Both the position numbers and the translations under genes were made by a program. From Golubevia sp. BC0850 (Eukaryota; Basidiomycota; Exobasidiomycetes; Golubeviales; Golubeviaceae), in the NCBI GenBank assembly GCA_012976225.1, contig JAAVVG010000021.1, positions 248,001 through 312,000 of the forward strand: a DNA stretch of 64,000 nucleotides, written 5' to 3'. This document shows, piece by piece, positions 43,447 through 53,871 of this stretch (position 1 is the first letter of the stretch; each line of letters starts with the position of its first letter). The notes beneath the pieces were generated by a model. It ran no database searches. It saw only the letters and a program-made list of their open reading frames with translations, and was not told the DNA's origin.

Positions 43447-46400
43447 ATGACTAGTACGATGGGAACAGTAGTGGAGAGAATTTCCACCTTAACTTGCTCT
43501 TCTCTGATCAACTTAACTTCTTCTCAATCTCCCTTCCCACAATCTTCCTCAAACAATTCTTTAAATCTACCATCAAATTCGAGCAACCCAATCAAATCTT
43601 TACTATCAGCAACCTCAACTTCAACCAATTCCTTACCAACCGTTCTGTTATCCAGTTGTTCTCTACCACTCATAACTTCTCTTCTACCTTGTTTACCTTC
43701 AATAATCAACAAACCAATCTTGTTACAACTTTCAACTTCAAACGATCATTCAGATTTATTGACTCTAAGATCTTCTGGAATCCCAATTCTCTATTCATCA
43801 ACTCCAACTCAAGCTCAAGCCAACTCTCTATTGGCTGCTAAATTCTCCAAGCTCACTCAGTCTTTGGTTTTGCATTACTTTGATCTGGATCAACAGAATG
43901 ATGATTTGTTGGAACAAGTCACTGATAAAGACGTTCAGGATTGGATTCACTCTGAAGAATCAGATTTGCAGTACGAGGTGAGTTTGAGAGACAGGCAGCA
44001 GATGAGTCAGGGTGGGGTGGGTTTGTCAGACCCTCATTCGAAGGAGACTCTCAAAAGCTCTCAGAAAGGGCTTCTTACCTTATAAAAGGCAACGAAGAGA
44101 GAATCATCATCATTCTAACCAATCTATTTACGTTATATCCATCTCCATCTCAGTCCTTACCTAACGGAATCACCAACGGGGTTAATGGTCACTCGAATGG
44201 TCATACCAATGGAAGCTCTTCTTCTCCTTCTCCTTCAAAGAAATCAACCTCCTCCTATGAGACAATTCTATTGTCTCTCTACGATTCCGTCACCACTCTA
44301 GTAGGAGAGGTAGTTTCTCCCTACACTCTCCACGGAGATTCATCAGCAACTGATTTAGCCATCGTTTTAGGTTCCGGATCTTCTTCTCTAGCAGCTTCAA
44401 GACCCGATCTAGCCATTTTAGAAATCTCATTAGTCAGACCATCTTTACCAACAAAGCTAGTTTCATCATTACCTTCCAACGTCAAAAGAGTTGCAACTTT
44501 AGAAAAAACTTTAAAGAGAGCTACTAAACTTGGACCACTCTTTGTTGATGTGGCTTTGGCTTTTCAACATAAAGTTGAAGGAGAAACCGAGGTTATTAAG
44601 AAACCTGAAGTTTTGATTGGTGGGATTCTAGGACAAGTAAATGGTGATTTAGATGGAGCTTCAAGATCAATTGTAGAAGCTCTGGAACAATCTAAACCCA
44701 AACATCACTTCATAATTGGAAATCTTGACAAGAATTCAAATTCAATGGTTGAACAAATCAAAGTACCAAAACATGAAGAAGCTTATAACGTAATGTTAGA
44801 ACAAGTTTTCGGAGATAGGCTTTCAGTAATCAATTCAGCTAAAGGAGATTCAGAATCAATTTCTTCTCATCCTTCTGCAAAATCACCAGAATATGCTTTC
44901 GGACAAGTTTTAGCTCAATTAGAAGCTAGAGATGAACTTGCTTTGGCAGTTGAAGAGGCTTTGAGAATTGGTGGAATCGATGATGAACTTCATTCAACTC
45001 TATCTCAATTCGCAACTACTAGAGATGACTCTATCAGAAACAAAGCTATCTCTGCTAAATTCCATTCTCAAATTTCAAGAACTGATGTAGAACCTACTGA
45101 AGCATTGATCAAGATTAAAGCTCTATCAAAACATGTTCAACATAAGAGTAGATGGATTATTGGATCTGATGCTTGGGCTTATGATACCGGAATGTCGGGA
45201 GTTCATCACGTTTTGGCATCTGGAAAGAATTTAAACATGTTGATCTTTGATTCTGTTCCTTATACTAAGAGAGATTCAGTTATTCCAGAAAAGAGGAAAA
45301 AGGACGTGGCTCTTTATGCTATGAATTATGGAAACGCTTACGTTGCTTCAACTGCAGTTTACGCTGATTATACTCAAGTTTTACATGCTCTTATGGAAGC
45401 TGACAAGTTCAATGGACCCTCTATCGTTTTAGCTTATATTCCTTATAGGACTGAGAACGCTCCTGCTTTGGATGTCTTGAGAGAAACCAAATTAGCTGTT
45501 GATAGTGGTTATTGGCCTTTGTTCAGATGGGATCCTTCGAATGAAGGTAAACCAGAAAAGGAAGTTTTCAGATTAGATGGCGTTAGAATGAGAGAAAGCT
45601 TAAAAACCTTTTTAGAAAGGAGTAACAACCTCACTCTTCTCGCAAATGAGAAGCCTCAACTTTCTTACGATCTAGCCGTCTCTTCTGGAACTGGATTGAG
45701 AGAAGCTCAGAAGTCTAAAGCTAAGAAGGCTTATGAAGCTCTACTTGGAAACATGGATGGTCCTCCTCTTTTAGTTCTCTACGCTTCTGATGGTGGTAAT
45801 GCTGAGAAGGTCGCCAAGAAACTCACCTCAAGAGCTAAAGCTAGAGGATTGGCTGCTAGAATCTTGACCATGGACGACTTCCCAATCTCGGATGAACTGA
45901 AGGAGGAGAAGAACGTAGCTCTCATCACTTCAACTGCTGGTCAAGGAGAGACACCTCAGAACGGAAGAGAGACCTTTAAGACTCTTTCCAAGCTAGATGC
46001 TGGTTCTCTTCCAGATACCTGTTCTTTCACCGTCTTTGGAATGGGAGACAGTCACTACTGGCCAAGAGCTGAGGACGCTCACTACTACAACAAGCCAGCT
46101 AAGGACTTGGACGCCAAACTAGAATCTCTAGGAGCCTCAAGGCTCGCTTCTCTAGGTCTAGGAGACGATCAAGATCCAGATGGGTGGCAGACCGGTTACA
46201 AGCCTTGGGAAGCAAGTCTCTGGAAGGCTCTAGGAGTCGACACCGTCACCGTAACTGAAGCCGAACCGGAAGCCATCAACAACGAACACATGAAGATCGC
46301 TTCTAACTTCTTGAGAGGAACTATCGTCGAAGGTTTAGCTGATACTTCAACTGGTGCTATCGCTGAAACCGACACTCAATTGACTAAGTTCCATGGAACT

Positions 46401-48223
46401 TACATGCAATTTGACAGAGATACTCTTGAAGAACGTAAGAACGCTGGATTGGAACCTGCTTACTCTTTCATGATCAGAGCTAGAATTCCAGGTGGTGTTT
46501 GTACTCCTCAACAGTGGGCTCAACTCGATTCCGTCGCTGGAGACTATGGAAATGGAACTATCAAGATTACTACTAGACAAACCATTCAATATCATTGTGT
46601 CGTCAAGTCTAATCTCAAGAAAGCTATGCAAGGAATTAACAAGTCTATGTTGGATACTATTGCTGCTTGTGGGGACGTCAATAGAAATGTTATGTGCTCT
46701 CCAAACCCAGCTATCTCTCAACTACACGAAGACGTATACGATTTCTCCAAGAAGATTTCAGAACACCTCTTACCTCGTATGGATGCTTATCATGAGATTT
46801 GGTTAGATCAAGAAACTGAATCCAAGAAGAAGCAACTTCTAGTAGGTGGGGCTCTTCAAGATTACGAGCCTCTTTACGGAGCTTACTACCTTCCACGTAA
46901 ATTCAAGATTGCCATCGCAGTACCACCAAGAAACGATGTCGATTGCTTCGCTCATGATATCGGTTTGATCGCTATCGCTGACAAATCTGGAAAACTTCAA
47001 GGTTTCAATCTGGCAGTTGGAGGAGGAATGGGAGTTACTCATTCTATGAAAATCACTTATCCAAGATTGGGTGACGTTTTAGGTTTCATTACTCCTGAAC
47101 AAACTCTCAAAGTTTGTGAAACTGTCATGTTGATTCAAAGAGATACTGGAAATAGAGCTAACAGAAAACAAGCTAGACTGAAATATACAGTGGATAAAGT
47201 TTGGGGTGGAGCTAAAGGTTTCAAAGATGAATTGGAAAAGAGATTAGGTTATAATTTACAAGAAGAAAAATCTTACAAATTTGAAATGAACACAGATGAA
47301 TATGGTTGGAAGAAAGATTATAAAGGTAATTGGCATTGTACTTTATGGTTGGAAAATGGTAGAGTTAGAGATATTCCTGGTGATGAATTTAGAACCGGTT
47401 TAAGAGAATTATGTAAAATCCATACTGGAAATTTAAGATTAACTCCAAATCAACATATCATCATTTCAGATATCAAACCTGAAAAGAAAGAAGAGATAGA
47501 TCAACATTTAAGGAAATGGAAAATGGATAATTGGAATCATTCTGGTTTGAAATTGTCTGCAAGTGCTTGTGTTGCTTTCCCAACTTGTGGTTTAGCTATG
47601 GCTGAATCTGAAAGATATCTACCTGATTTAGTTGAAAAAGTTGAAGAAATTTTTGATAGAAATGGTTTAAGATCTGAAGAAGTGACCATGAGAATGACTG
47701 GTTGTCCAAATGGTTGTGCTAGACCTTGGGTAGCTGAAATCGCTTTTGTTGGGAAAGCTCCTGGTACTTATTTGATGTTGTTGGGTGGTGGTCATGCTGG
47801 TGAAAGGTTGAACAAGATCTATCGAGGTGAGTTTTTGGTCGATGAAGGAGAAGAGGAAATTCGAGTTGGGAATTTGTCATCGCTTTTACTAATTTTCATC
47901 TCCTTCCATCCTATTCACAGACAACGTCACCGAGTCTGATATTCTAGAGATCTTGACTCCAATGATCGGTCGTTATGCCAAGGAAAGAAACTTGAGCGAA
48001 CCTTTCGGAGATTGGGTCATCAGAGCTGGAATCATTGCTCCAACCACTTCTGGAGCTGCTTTCTGTGAGTTTCTGCCCTTCACCCCCTTACCACTACTGC
48101 TCCTATCTCTCGTGAGCTTTTTCACTTACAATTTTACTCTTGTTACTCTCTCTCTCAGACGACAACGTGAACACCGAAGGAGACGCACCAGCTCTAGAGC
48201 AAAAGGCCATGGCAGCAGCCTAA
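43447..48223 (+). CDS. MET5: Sulphite reductase [NADPH] beta subunit
   Basis: Haemoprotein subunit that reduces sulphite to sulphide for Cys/Met synthesis; cytosolic, partner of Met10. Exons 43447-43977, 44154-47826, 47921-48064, 48159-48223 give 1470 residues, close to the yeast protein. The large N-terminal part is the pyruvate:ferredoxin-oxidoreductase-like region of this family. A flavodoxin-like domain starts near residue 718 (LYASDGGNAEKVAKKL ... TAGQGETP ... FGMGDSHYWPRAEDAH). The sirohaem/Fe-S half follows, with DTIAACGDVNRNVMCSPNPA. The four cluster cysteines are seen in AFPTCGLAM plus its preceding Cys (near residue 1315) and in TGCPNGC (near 1360). The C terminus ends EQKAMAAA. The first intron (176 nt) is the least certain; exon 1 is Ser/Thr-rich. 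Confidence 0.93.
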
Positions 48224-48890
48224 GCCCTTACTCTCATTTTCACCCTGATTCCCTACATAGTATTCGTATTACTCCTTCTCTATCAGATCTAACAGAAATT
48301 CGATCTCCTTTTTGGGCTTTGGACTTTCGACATCGCTTTATTTCAAACCCCTTTTCCCTAGTCTGACTTCCAGTCCCTCCTGATGAAGCATTTTCCCGTT
48401 TTTCCCTATCAAGCCCTGCTCCCTCCTTATTAACGAAGAAATCAAAAACAACGTCTCGACTCCCCTTTTCAGATTTCAGATGTGGCTTCCTTATTTTGCA
48501 ATTCTCATAATTTAGATGGTTCAAAAAGTTACCTCTTCTTTCTTCTTTCAGCGACGTGTGTCGACGCAGTTTTCCCAGCAAATGAAATCGTGCGAGGGCT
48601 TGAAGTTGTCTTTCGATCAGAAAGAGAAGAAGAAGCAGTATCTTCTGTGGTTATTTGATTATTCAATGATTGAGAAGCTGTGAAAAAAAAGGGAAAGGAT
48701 GCCGCGTCGACACCTCAGTAAGCACAACTCCAGGCTGGTAAGCACTTTCATTCACGATTGACTTTGTCGAGCTTCATTAAATAAATAGATATAAATCAAC
48801 AATAGATGACTACTTCAACTCCGACAATAAAATTATAGTACACTTTACAAAAGAAACAGACTCAATTAAGCAGAGCTCTTTCTCCCTCTC
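48224..48890. other. Convergent intergenic region
   Basis: 3' flanks of MET5 (+) and the Asn/Ser-rich protein gene (-). No gene seen. Confidence 0.5.
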
Positions 48891-50469
48891 TCATCCTCCC
48901 CCATTCCCACCATTATCAAACCCTTCCATCAACGAACTAAAATCAACATTTTCAAACCCGCCTCCATCACCTCCCTCACCGTTCTCATTGTTCAAAAATC
49001 CCACATCACCAAAACTAGAGAAATCCAAATTTGAAAGATCAACTTCTCCAAAGTTCCGATTCCCATTTCCATTCCCATTACCGTTACCGTTATTATTGAC
49101 ATTATTGTTCTGATTCAAATTATCCGCGAAACTCGAAAGATCACCAAAATCAAAGTTAGAGAAATCAAGAGGTGGTTGATTTGAAGTTGAAGTTGAAATC
49201 GATTGATCATTGGAAGTTGTTGGATTTGGAGCTGGATTTGAAGAAGTTGTGGTATTAGTAGTAGGAGTTGAAGTAGGAGTAGAAGTAGAAACAGGAAGAT
49301 TCAAATTGAGATTGTTTGTTGAATCATTATTTTCAGCAGTTCCGGAAGCTAAAGAAGCCAAAACAGAAGAAGTTGGACTTAAACCATTTCCTGCATTTGG
49401 CAATACATTCAAATCCATTTCTGCAGTCGAAGCTTTATCTTCTTCAAGTTCAGGACCAAAAAGACTTGAATCTAATTCCATTTCGCCAGAATCTACGTTC
49501 ATCGAAGGATTTTGATCGCTCGAAGGTATTGTCACTGTGGTCGGACTGTCTAGAGTCAAATCGATCGTCGCATTAGTAGGTCCATTTTTGAGAGTGAGGT
49601 CTTGATTTTCTTCTTCTTCCGAATCATCTAAAACTATGGTTTCGATTGGTTGAGTTGAGGTCGAAGGCTTGGGTCGATTCTTTTCTCGTTCTAAAGCCTT
49701 TTCAAGCTCGATTTCTAGAGCTGCTTGCGCGTGGAGCTGGGATTCAAAGGGGTAGAGATTGCGAGAGAGATAGAAGAAGATACGGATAGAAGATTAGTCA
49801 AAGACGTAGGGCATCAGAAAGGTTATAAGAATGTTATCATGAGGCCCACCCTTCTCCCCCCTCTGAAGCCTCTCTCCTCCTCCCTGCCCCCAAATGCACA
49901 CTCTTTGATTCGAGAGACTTTCATATCTATATAGGTCCCAGATGAAGTTTCAAAGATCCTCCACCAATTCAGCCAAATCGATGCAGTTGAGGATGGATCT
50001 TGAGGCTCTCCAATTTTCCATCTTTGAAGCTCTGCTGCTTCCCCACTGCTCTCAGATCTCATTGAATAAGACTATTCATTCTTTAATTCTGGTAATGACT
50101 AACCTATCCAGCCGATCAAGGGAAGATCCCAGTGTGTACAGTACTCACCAACCAATCCCTGAAACCCAACAATCTGGCCAGATAAACATCCGTCTTGCCT
50201 ACCAAATCCAGTAGATTTGAATGCTGAGCTGCTTTCAAATTGTCATTTAACACTGATGTCTGACCATTGCTAGCTCTACTTGAATTTTGAAGGATTTGAT
50301 TAGCTTGAGCTTTAGTCTTCAAGACTTGAGAGATTGACAGTAGAAGTTCTCTGAGAGAAGTTTGAATTGAGACGGCTTTTTGATTGGGTGAAAGGTTTGA
50401 GAAATCGGATGGGAGATCTGAAGGATCAGTTGAATTATTAGATGGATTTAAATTCAGTGAAGCGTTCAT
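48891..50469 (-). CDS. Asn/Ser-rich probable nuclear protein, function unknown
   Basis: Two exons are clear: 50469-50149 (107 codons from ATG) and 49736-48891 (281 codons plus stop). Both are phase 0, so a direct join gives 388 residues with a 412-nt intron; a short middle exon cannot be excluded. The first exon predicts amphipathic helices (LRELLLSISQVLKTK, SNLLDLVGKTDVYLARLLG). The second begins with a helical, charged LHAQAALEIELEKALEREK. Two acidic hydrophobic patches resembling SUMO-interacting motifs follow (ETIVLDDSEEEE and ATIDLTLDS), then long Asn/Ser/Thr-rich sequence with an NGNGNG run and repeated 'DFSxFDFGDL/DLSNLDFSSF' units that look like acidic activation-type motifs. A transcription co-regulator such as a Mediator tail subunit is possible but unproven. 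Confidence 0.65.
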
Positions 50470-50581
50470 CGGATGGGGTATAGGGTGAGGGAGTGTAACC
50501 ACTTTCACTCTTTGCTCTCAAACACTCACTACTCACTCCATTTCTCTTTACTTTACTCTTCCACCCTCTTTACCTTAATGA
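50470..50581. promoter_or_regulatory. Very short bidirectional promoter
   Basis: 112 bp separate the ATGs of the Asn/Ser-rich gene (-) and the acidic OB-fold-like gene (+), suggesting shared control. T/C-rich; no recognisable site. Confidence 0.5.
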
Positions 50582-53302
50582 ATGACTATTAAAAGATTAA
50601 TTTTCACGAATCCACCAAGTTTAAAGCAAATCAAATCACATTCTCCTTCTCAATCTTCCAATAGTCATCAAGAAGTTGGATGGAACGTCGAAGCGTTGAA
50701 TTCTTCTGGAAAGACTTTGAACTCGAAACTTGGATGGAAACCTTTGGATGAGATAGATTACCTGACAATCACAAGAAACCGCTTTGACATCTCTAGCAAC
50801 ACAGAGATCCAAGAGAACCAAGAAGATCTAGACGAACCAGAGATAGAGTTTGCCACCTCAATCCCGGAAACCTACCCTTATTCTTCAAGCAAACATTCAG
50901 ACGAAGATGACGACGAAGATCAAGATGATGAGCAAGATGAGAGGCAGACAAGCTTACCTCCCTCAAATCACATTCTAGTAGCTGAAACTCCAGATGTCAG
51001 GAAAGATTCAAGAGCTGCAATTAAAGGTTTGAATGTCACTCTCCCTACTCCGACCAAACTTCCAAGACCCAAAGGAGATGAATCAATGTCTTCGGGATCA
51101 AGCCATAGTCACAAAGGTTATGGAGGTGATGTTGAAGAAGAAGAACGAGAAGATGAAGAGGCAGCCGTGTCAAATTTAAAAGTCGTGGACATTGACTCCG
51201 ATGATGAAGAAGATGACAATGATAAGAGTGGAAACTATAGAGGAACTATGGACACTAGAGATGAAGGTGGAGATGGTTTCTTAGTGGCTGAGACTCAAGA
51301 TCCAACTCAAAATCGGGAAGATGAAGACGAAGTAGATGGAGATGGAGATACAGCTATGGTTCAAGATCAAGACGAATTAATAGAAGCTGGAAGGAAAGGT
51401 GTTAGAAATTCATCTCAGGTTTCAAATAGCAGGGTTCTCAACATCGGTCGAACGGAAGACGACTCGAGAGATACCTCAAGAATTTCAGTGTCAAAGGGTA
51501 AAGCTGGGGATCTTCAAGGAGCTGCTCGGTCTAATGGAATCTATACTGATATGAAGAGGAATGTAGATGAAAGTGACGAGGAAGAGAGAGTTAAGGACAG
51601 TCAACCAGAACCTGAAGAAATCGATGAATCTTCAATGTCTTTTCAGTTTGAGGATACCAGGCAGGAAGAAAACGAAATTGGGGATGAAGAAATAGACGAA
51701 GGTATAAGACCTTACAAACCGACTTACGGATCGGAAGAGAATCAAATTGGGTATGCAAATGGAAGTGGCATTGGAAATCAAAGTCTATTCAATTTAACTT
51801 TAGCTCCTCCTACTCCTTCTGATCATGGATCTCGTAATCTCAATAATAAAGAAGAAGGTAGACAGCAAGAATTCTCGGTTCCGGAAATTGGGAAGGACAC
51901 CTCGTCAGCTAATCGACTGAAACCAGATTCAACTTCTACGTCAAGAAAGAATGAGAGTATGTCTTCAAGAGCTATGAAACCTTTTAAGAGTCATTCAATT
52001 TCCAAACATGCACCTCCGAGACTTGGGATGCCAACCCTAAGAGAGAACAAGAGAGTTAGATTAAGTGTTGGTGGAACCTCTATCTCTGGAAGCCTTCAAC
52101 AAGAAGAAATGTCTCCTCCAAATGATGACCAATACCGAACCAATCCAGTCAACAGACCTTCTACCTCAAACTTCACTTCTTTTCTCGCTTCCAGGCCTAA
52201 CTCCTCAACTTCTGCAGAAGATCCTTCAATGGTAGGAGAATCTTTTCAAGGTCATAGTCATTCTGAATCAATGATCGTTAGAGCTCCTAAACCTGCTCTT
52301 GCAAAAGGATTTCAGTTGCCTCAAATCAAGAGTAAAAGAGCTTTGACCAGTAATAATGAGAAGGGGAGGTTGGAGAAAGAAGCTAGGGAGAAAGGTAGAG
52401 AGAAGGGAAGAGAAGAAGGTCACGAAATTGGAAACGTCAAAAGCAAAGGGAAGTATAAAGAGATAGAAGAAAGAGATTACACTGAGATCGAAGAAGATGA
52501 GAGGGAGTTCAGCTTACATTCGGAAAGCAGAGATGGAGTTGGAATCCTGAAGAATCGAATGGAAGCTCCACATTTAGAAACTCAATTGAATGAGTCAGGT
52601 ATCATAGGGGCTGGAATCTCAGCTCAAAGTTACATTTCTCAAACTCAATCTTATTTGTCAGATGTTTCATCTGTTCCACCGCCTTTAAATTTCGATTTAT
52701 CACGATTGACTCCGATTTCTGAAATCTTGAACAATTCGAAAAGGTTTACAAACATTGAGAGTAGTGAATTGGTCAATTTGCTAGTATTGATTACAGATCT
52801 TAGTGGATTGAGTACTACTTTCAACAATGAAAGTTATTTTGGTGAACTCAAAGGTTTAGATCAAAGTGCACCTCCAATCAGTATTAAGACTTGGGGGAAC
52901 ATCGCTGAAAATTGGAATGGAGGTCAAGAAGATCAAGAATCTCAATCAGATTATCAATCGGGATTTCCAACTCAAACTCCAAATTATAAATTCAAATCAC
53001 TTAGAAAGGGAGATGTGGTTTATCTTTCGAATTTAAAAGTTAGAGAAGTCTTTTCTAAACCGATTTCTCACAGACAGAAAGCGAATGTTAATAATTCGAA
53101 GATTGGAGGCGCTGGATTGAATCATGAGAAAGTTGTTGAATTGGTAGCTTCTGATAGACATGGAAGTACTGCTCTGCTTTGTTGGAGAGAACCTAAATGG
53201 AAAGGTGATAACTTCTTGACCTTTGATCAAGGTCACAATAAGTTTAATCCAAAATATAAGAAGGTTTGGGAATTGGCGAAGTTGATGAATATTATTGGTT
53301 GA
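50582..53302 (+). CDS. Large acidic protein with possible C-terminal OB fold
   Basis: Single exon, 906 residues. The N terminus holds a small conserved-looking patch (VGWNVEALNSSGKTLNSK, then WKPLDEIDYLTITR). Residues ~95-690 are disordered, very acidic and Ser-rich, with mixed-charge stretches. The last ~190 residues look folded: LTPISEILNNSK, VNLLVLITDLSGL, ISIKTWGNIAENW, LRKGDVVYLSNLKVREVF and VVELVASDRHGSTALLCWRE. This order of strands (short entry helix, 'LVLITDLSG', 'GDVVYLSNLKV', then a hydrophobic strand with a W) is what OB folds of RPA-like or SHLD2-like ssDNA-binding proteins show. That is pattern-based inference. A role in DNA repair or telomeres is possible. Confidence 0.7.
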   Translation: MTIKRLIFTNPPSLKQIKSHSPSQSSNSHQEVGWNVEALNSSGKTLNSKLGWKPLDEIDYLTITRNRFDISSNTEIQENQEDLDEPEIEFATSIPETYPYSSSKHSDEDDDEDQDDEQDERQTSLPPSNHILVAETPDVRKDSRAAIKGLNVTLPTPTKLPRPKGDESMSSGSSHSHKGYGGDVEEEEREDEEAAVSNLKVVDIDSDDEEDDNDKSGNYRGTMDTRDEGGDGFLVAETQDPTQNREDEDEVDGDGDTAMVQDQDELIEAGRKGVRNSSQVSNSRVLNIGRTEDDSRDTSRISVSKGKAGDLQGAARSNGIYTDMKRNVDESDEEERVKDSQPEPEEIDESSMSFQFEDTRQEENEIGDEEIDEGIRPYKPTYGSEENQIGYANGSGIGNQSLFNLTLAPPTPSDHGSRNLNNKEEGRQQEFSVPEIGKDTSSANRLKPDSTSTSRKNESMSSRAMKPFKSHSISKHAPPRLGMPTLRENKRVRLSVGGTSISGSLQQEEMSPPNDDQYRTNPVNRPSTSNFTSFLASRPNSSTSAEDPSMVGESFQGHSHSESMIVRAPKPALAKGFQLPQIKSKRALTSNNEKGRLEKEAREKGREKGREEGHEIGNVKSKGKYKEIEERDYTEIEEDEREFSLHSESRDGVGILKNRMEAPHLETQLNESGIIGAGISAQSYISQTQSYLSDVSSVPPPLNFDLSRLTPISEILNNSKRFTNIESSELVNLLVLITDLSGLSTTFNNESYFGELKGLDQSAPPISIKTWGNIAENWNGGQEDQESQSDYQSGFPTQTPNYKFKSLRKGDVVYLSNLKVREVFSKPISHRQKANVNNSKIGGAGLNHEKVVELVASDRHGSTALLCWREPKWKGDNFLTFDQGHNKFNPKYKKVWELAKLMNIIG

Positions 53303-53871
53303 GCGGGAGTCGTAAGGGATTAGGGGGAATTGGCGGGAAGGGAACATCTTAGACTCATGCCTCTTAATTGTTCTTTTGCTATTTATCCAGACTTCAAAAA
53401 TTTTACTGTAATATCACATCTACTCAATCTCGCCCAAAGACCTGTCAGACATTTCGCTACCTCGATCGATTCAGAATGCTGCCATCGACTGAACTTTATC
53501 AGAGTCTGATTTGAGTGCAGGGTGCTTTGCAAATGGAACCTCGAAGGCCTAGAAATTCCGAAAGACAAGCCAACAGCATTGCCTTTAGTGGCGGTCCATC
53601 TCTGGGGTCGGAGAAGATTGTGTGATGAGTTACCTGGAACAAGGGCAGATACAAACACACTGCTCGACCGGTTGAAATAAAGTCCCTATTTTTACATTCT
53701 TAAAAATACCAGACATAGTTAAACGAAAGATAGAGCGTTGTTAAAGGAGGTATTTAGAAAAGCGAGTGGAATCAGCAGACGAACCGTAACCGTATAAGTT
53801 TTCTTTTTTCTGAGACGGAACCTTTTTCGACGAGAACAGAGATTATAGAAAGTTTGAATCTCACTGTCCGT
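53303..53871. other. Convergent intergenic region
   Basis: 3' flanks of the acidic protein gene (+) and the MFS transporter (-). No gene seen. Confidence 0.5.
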
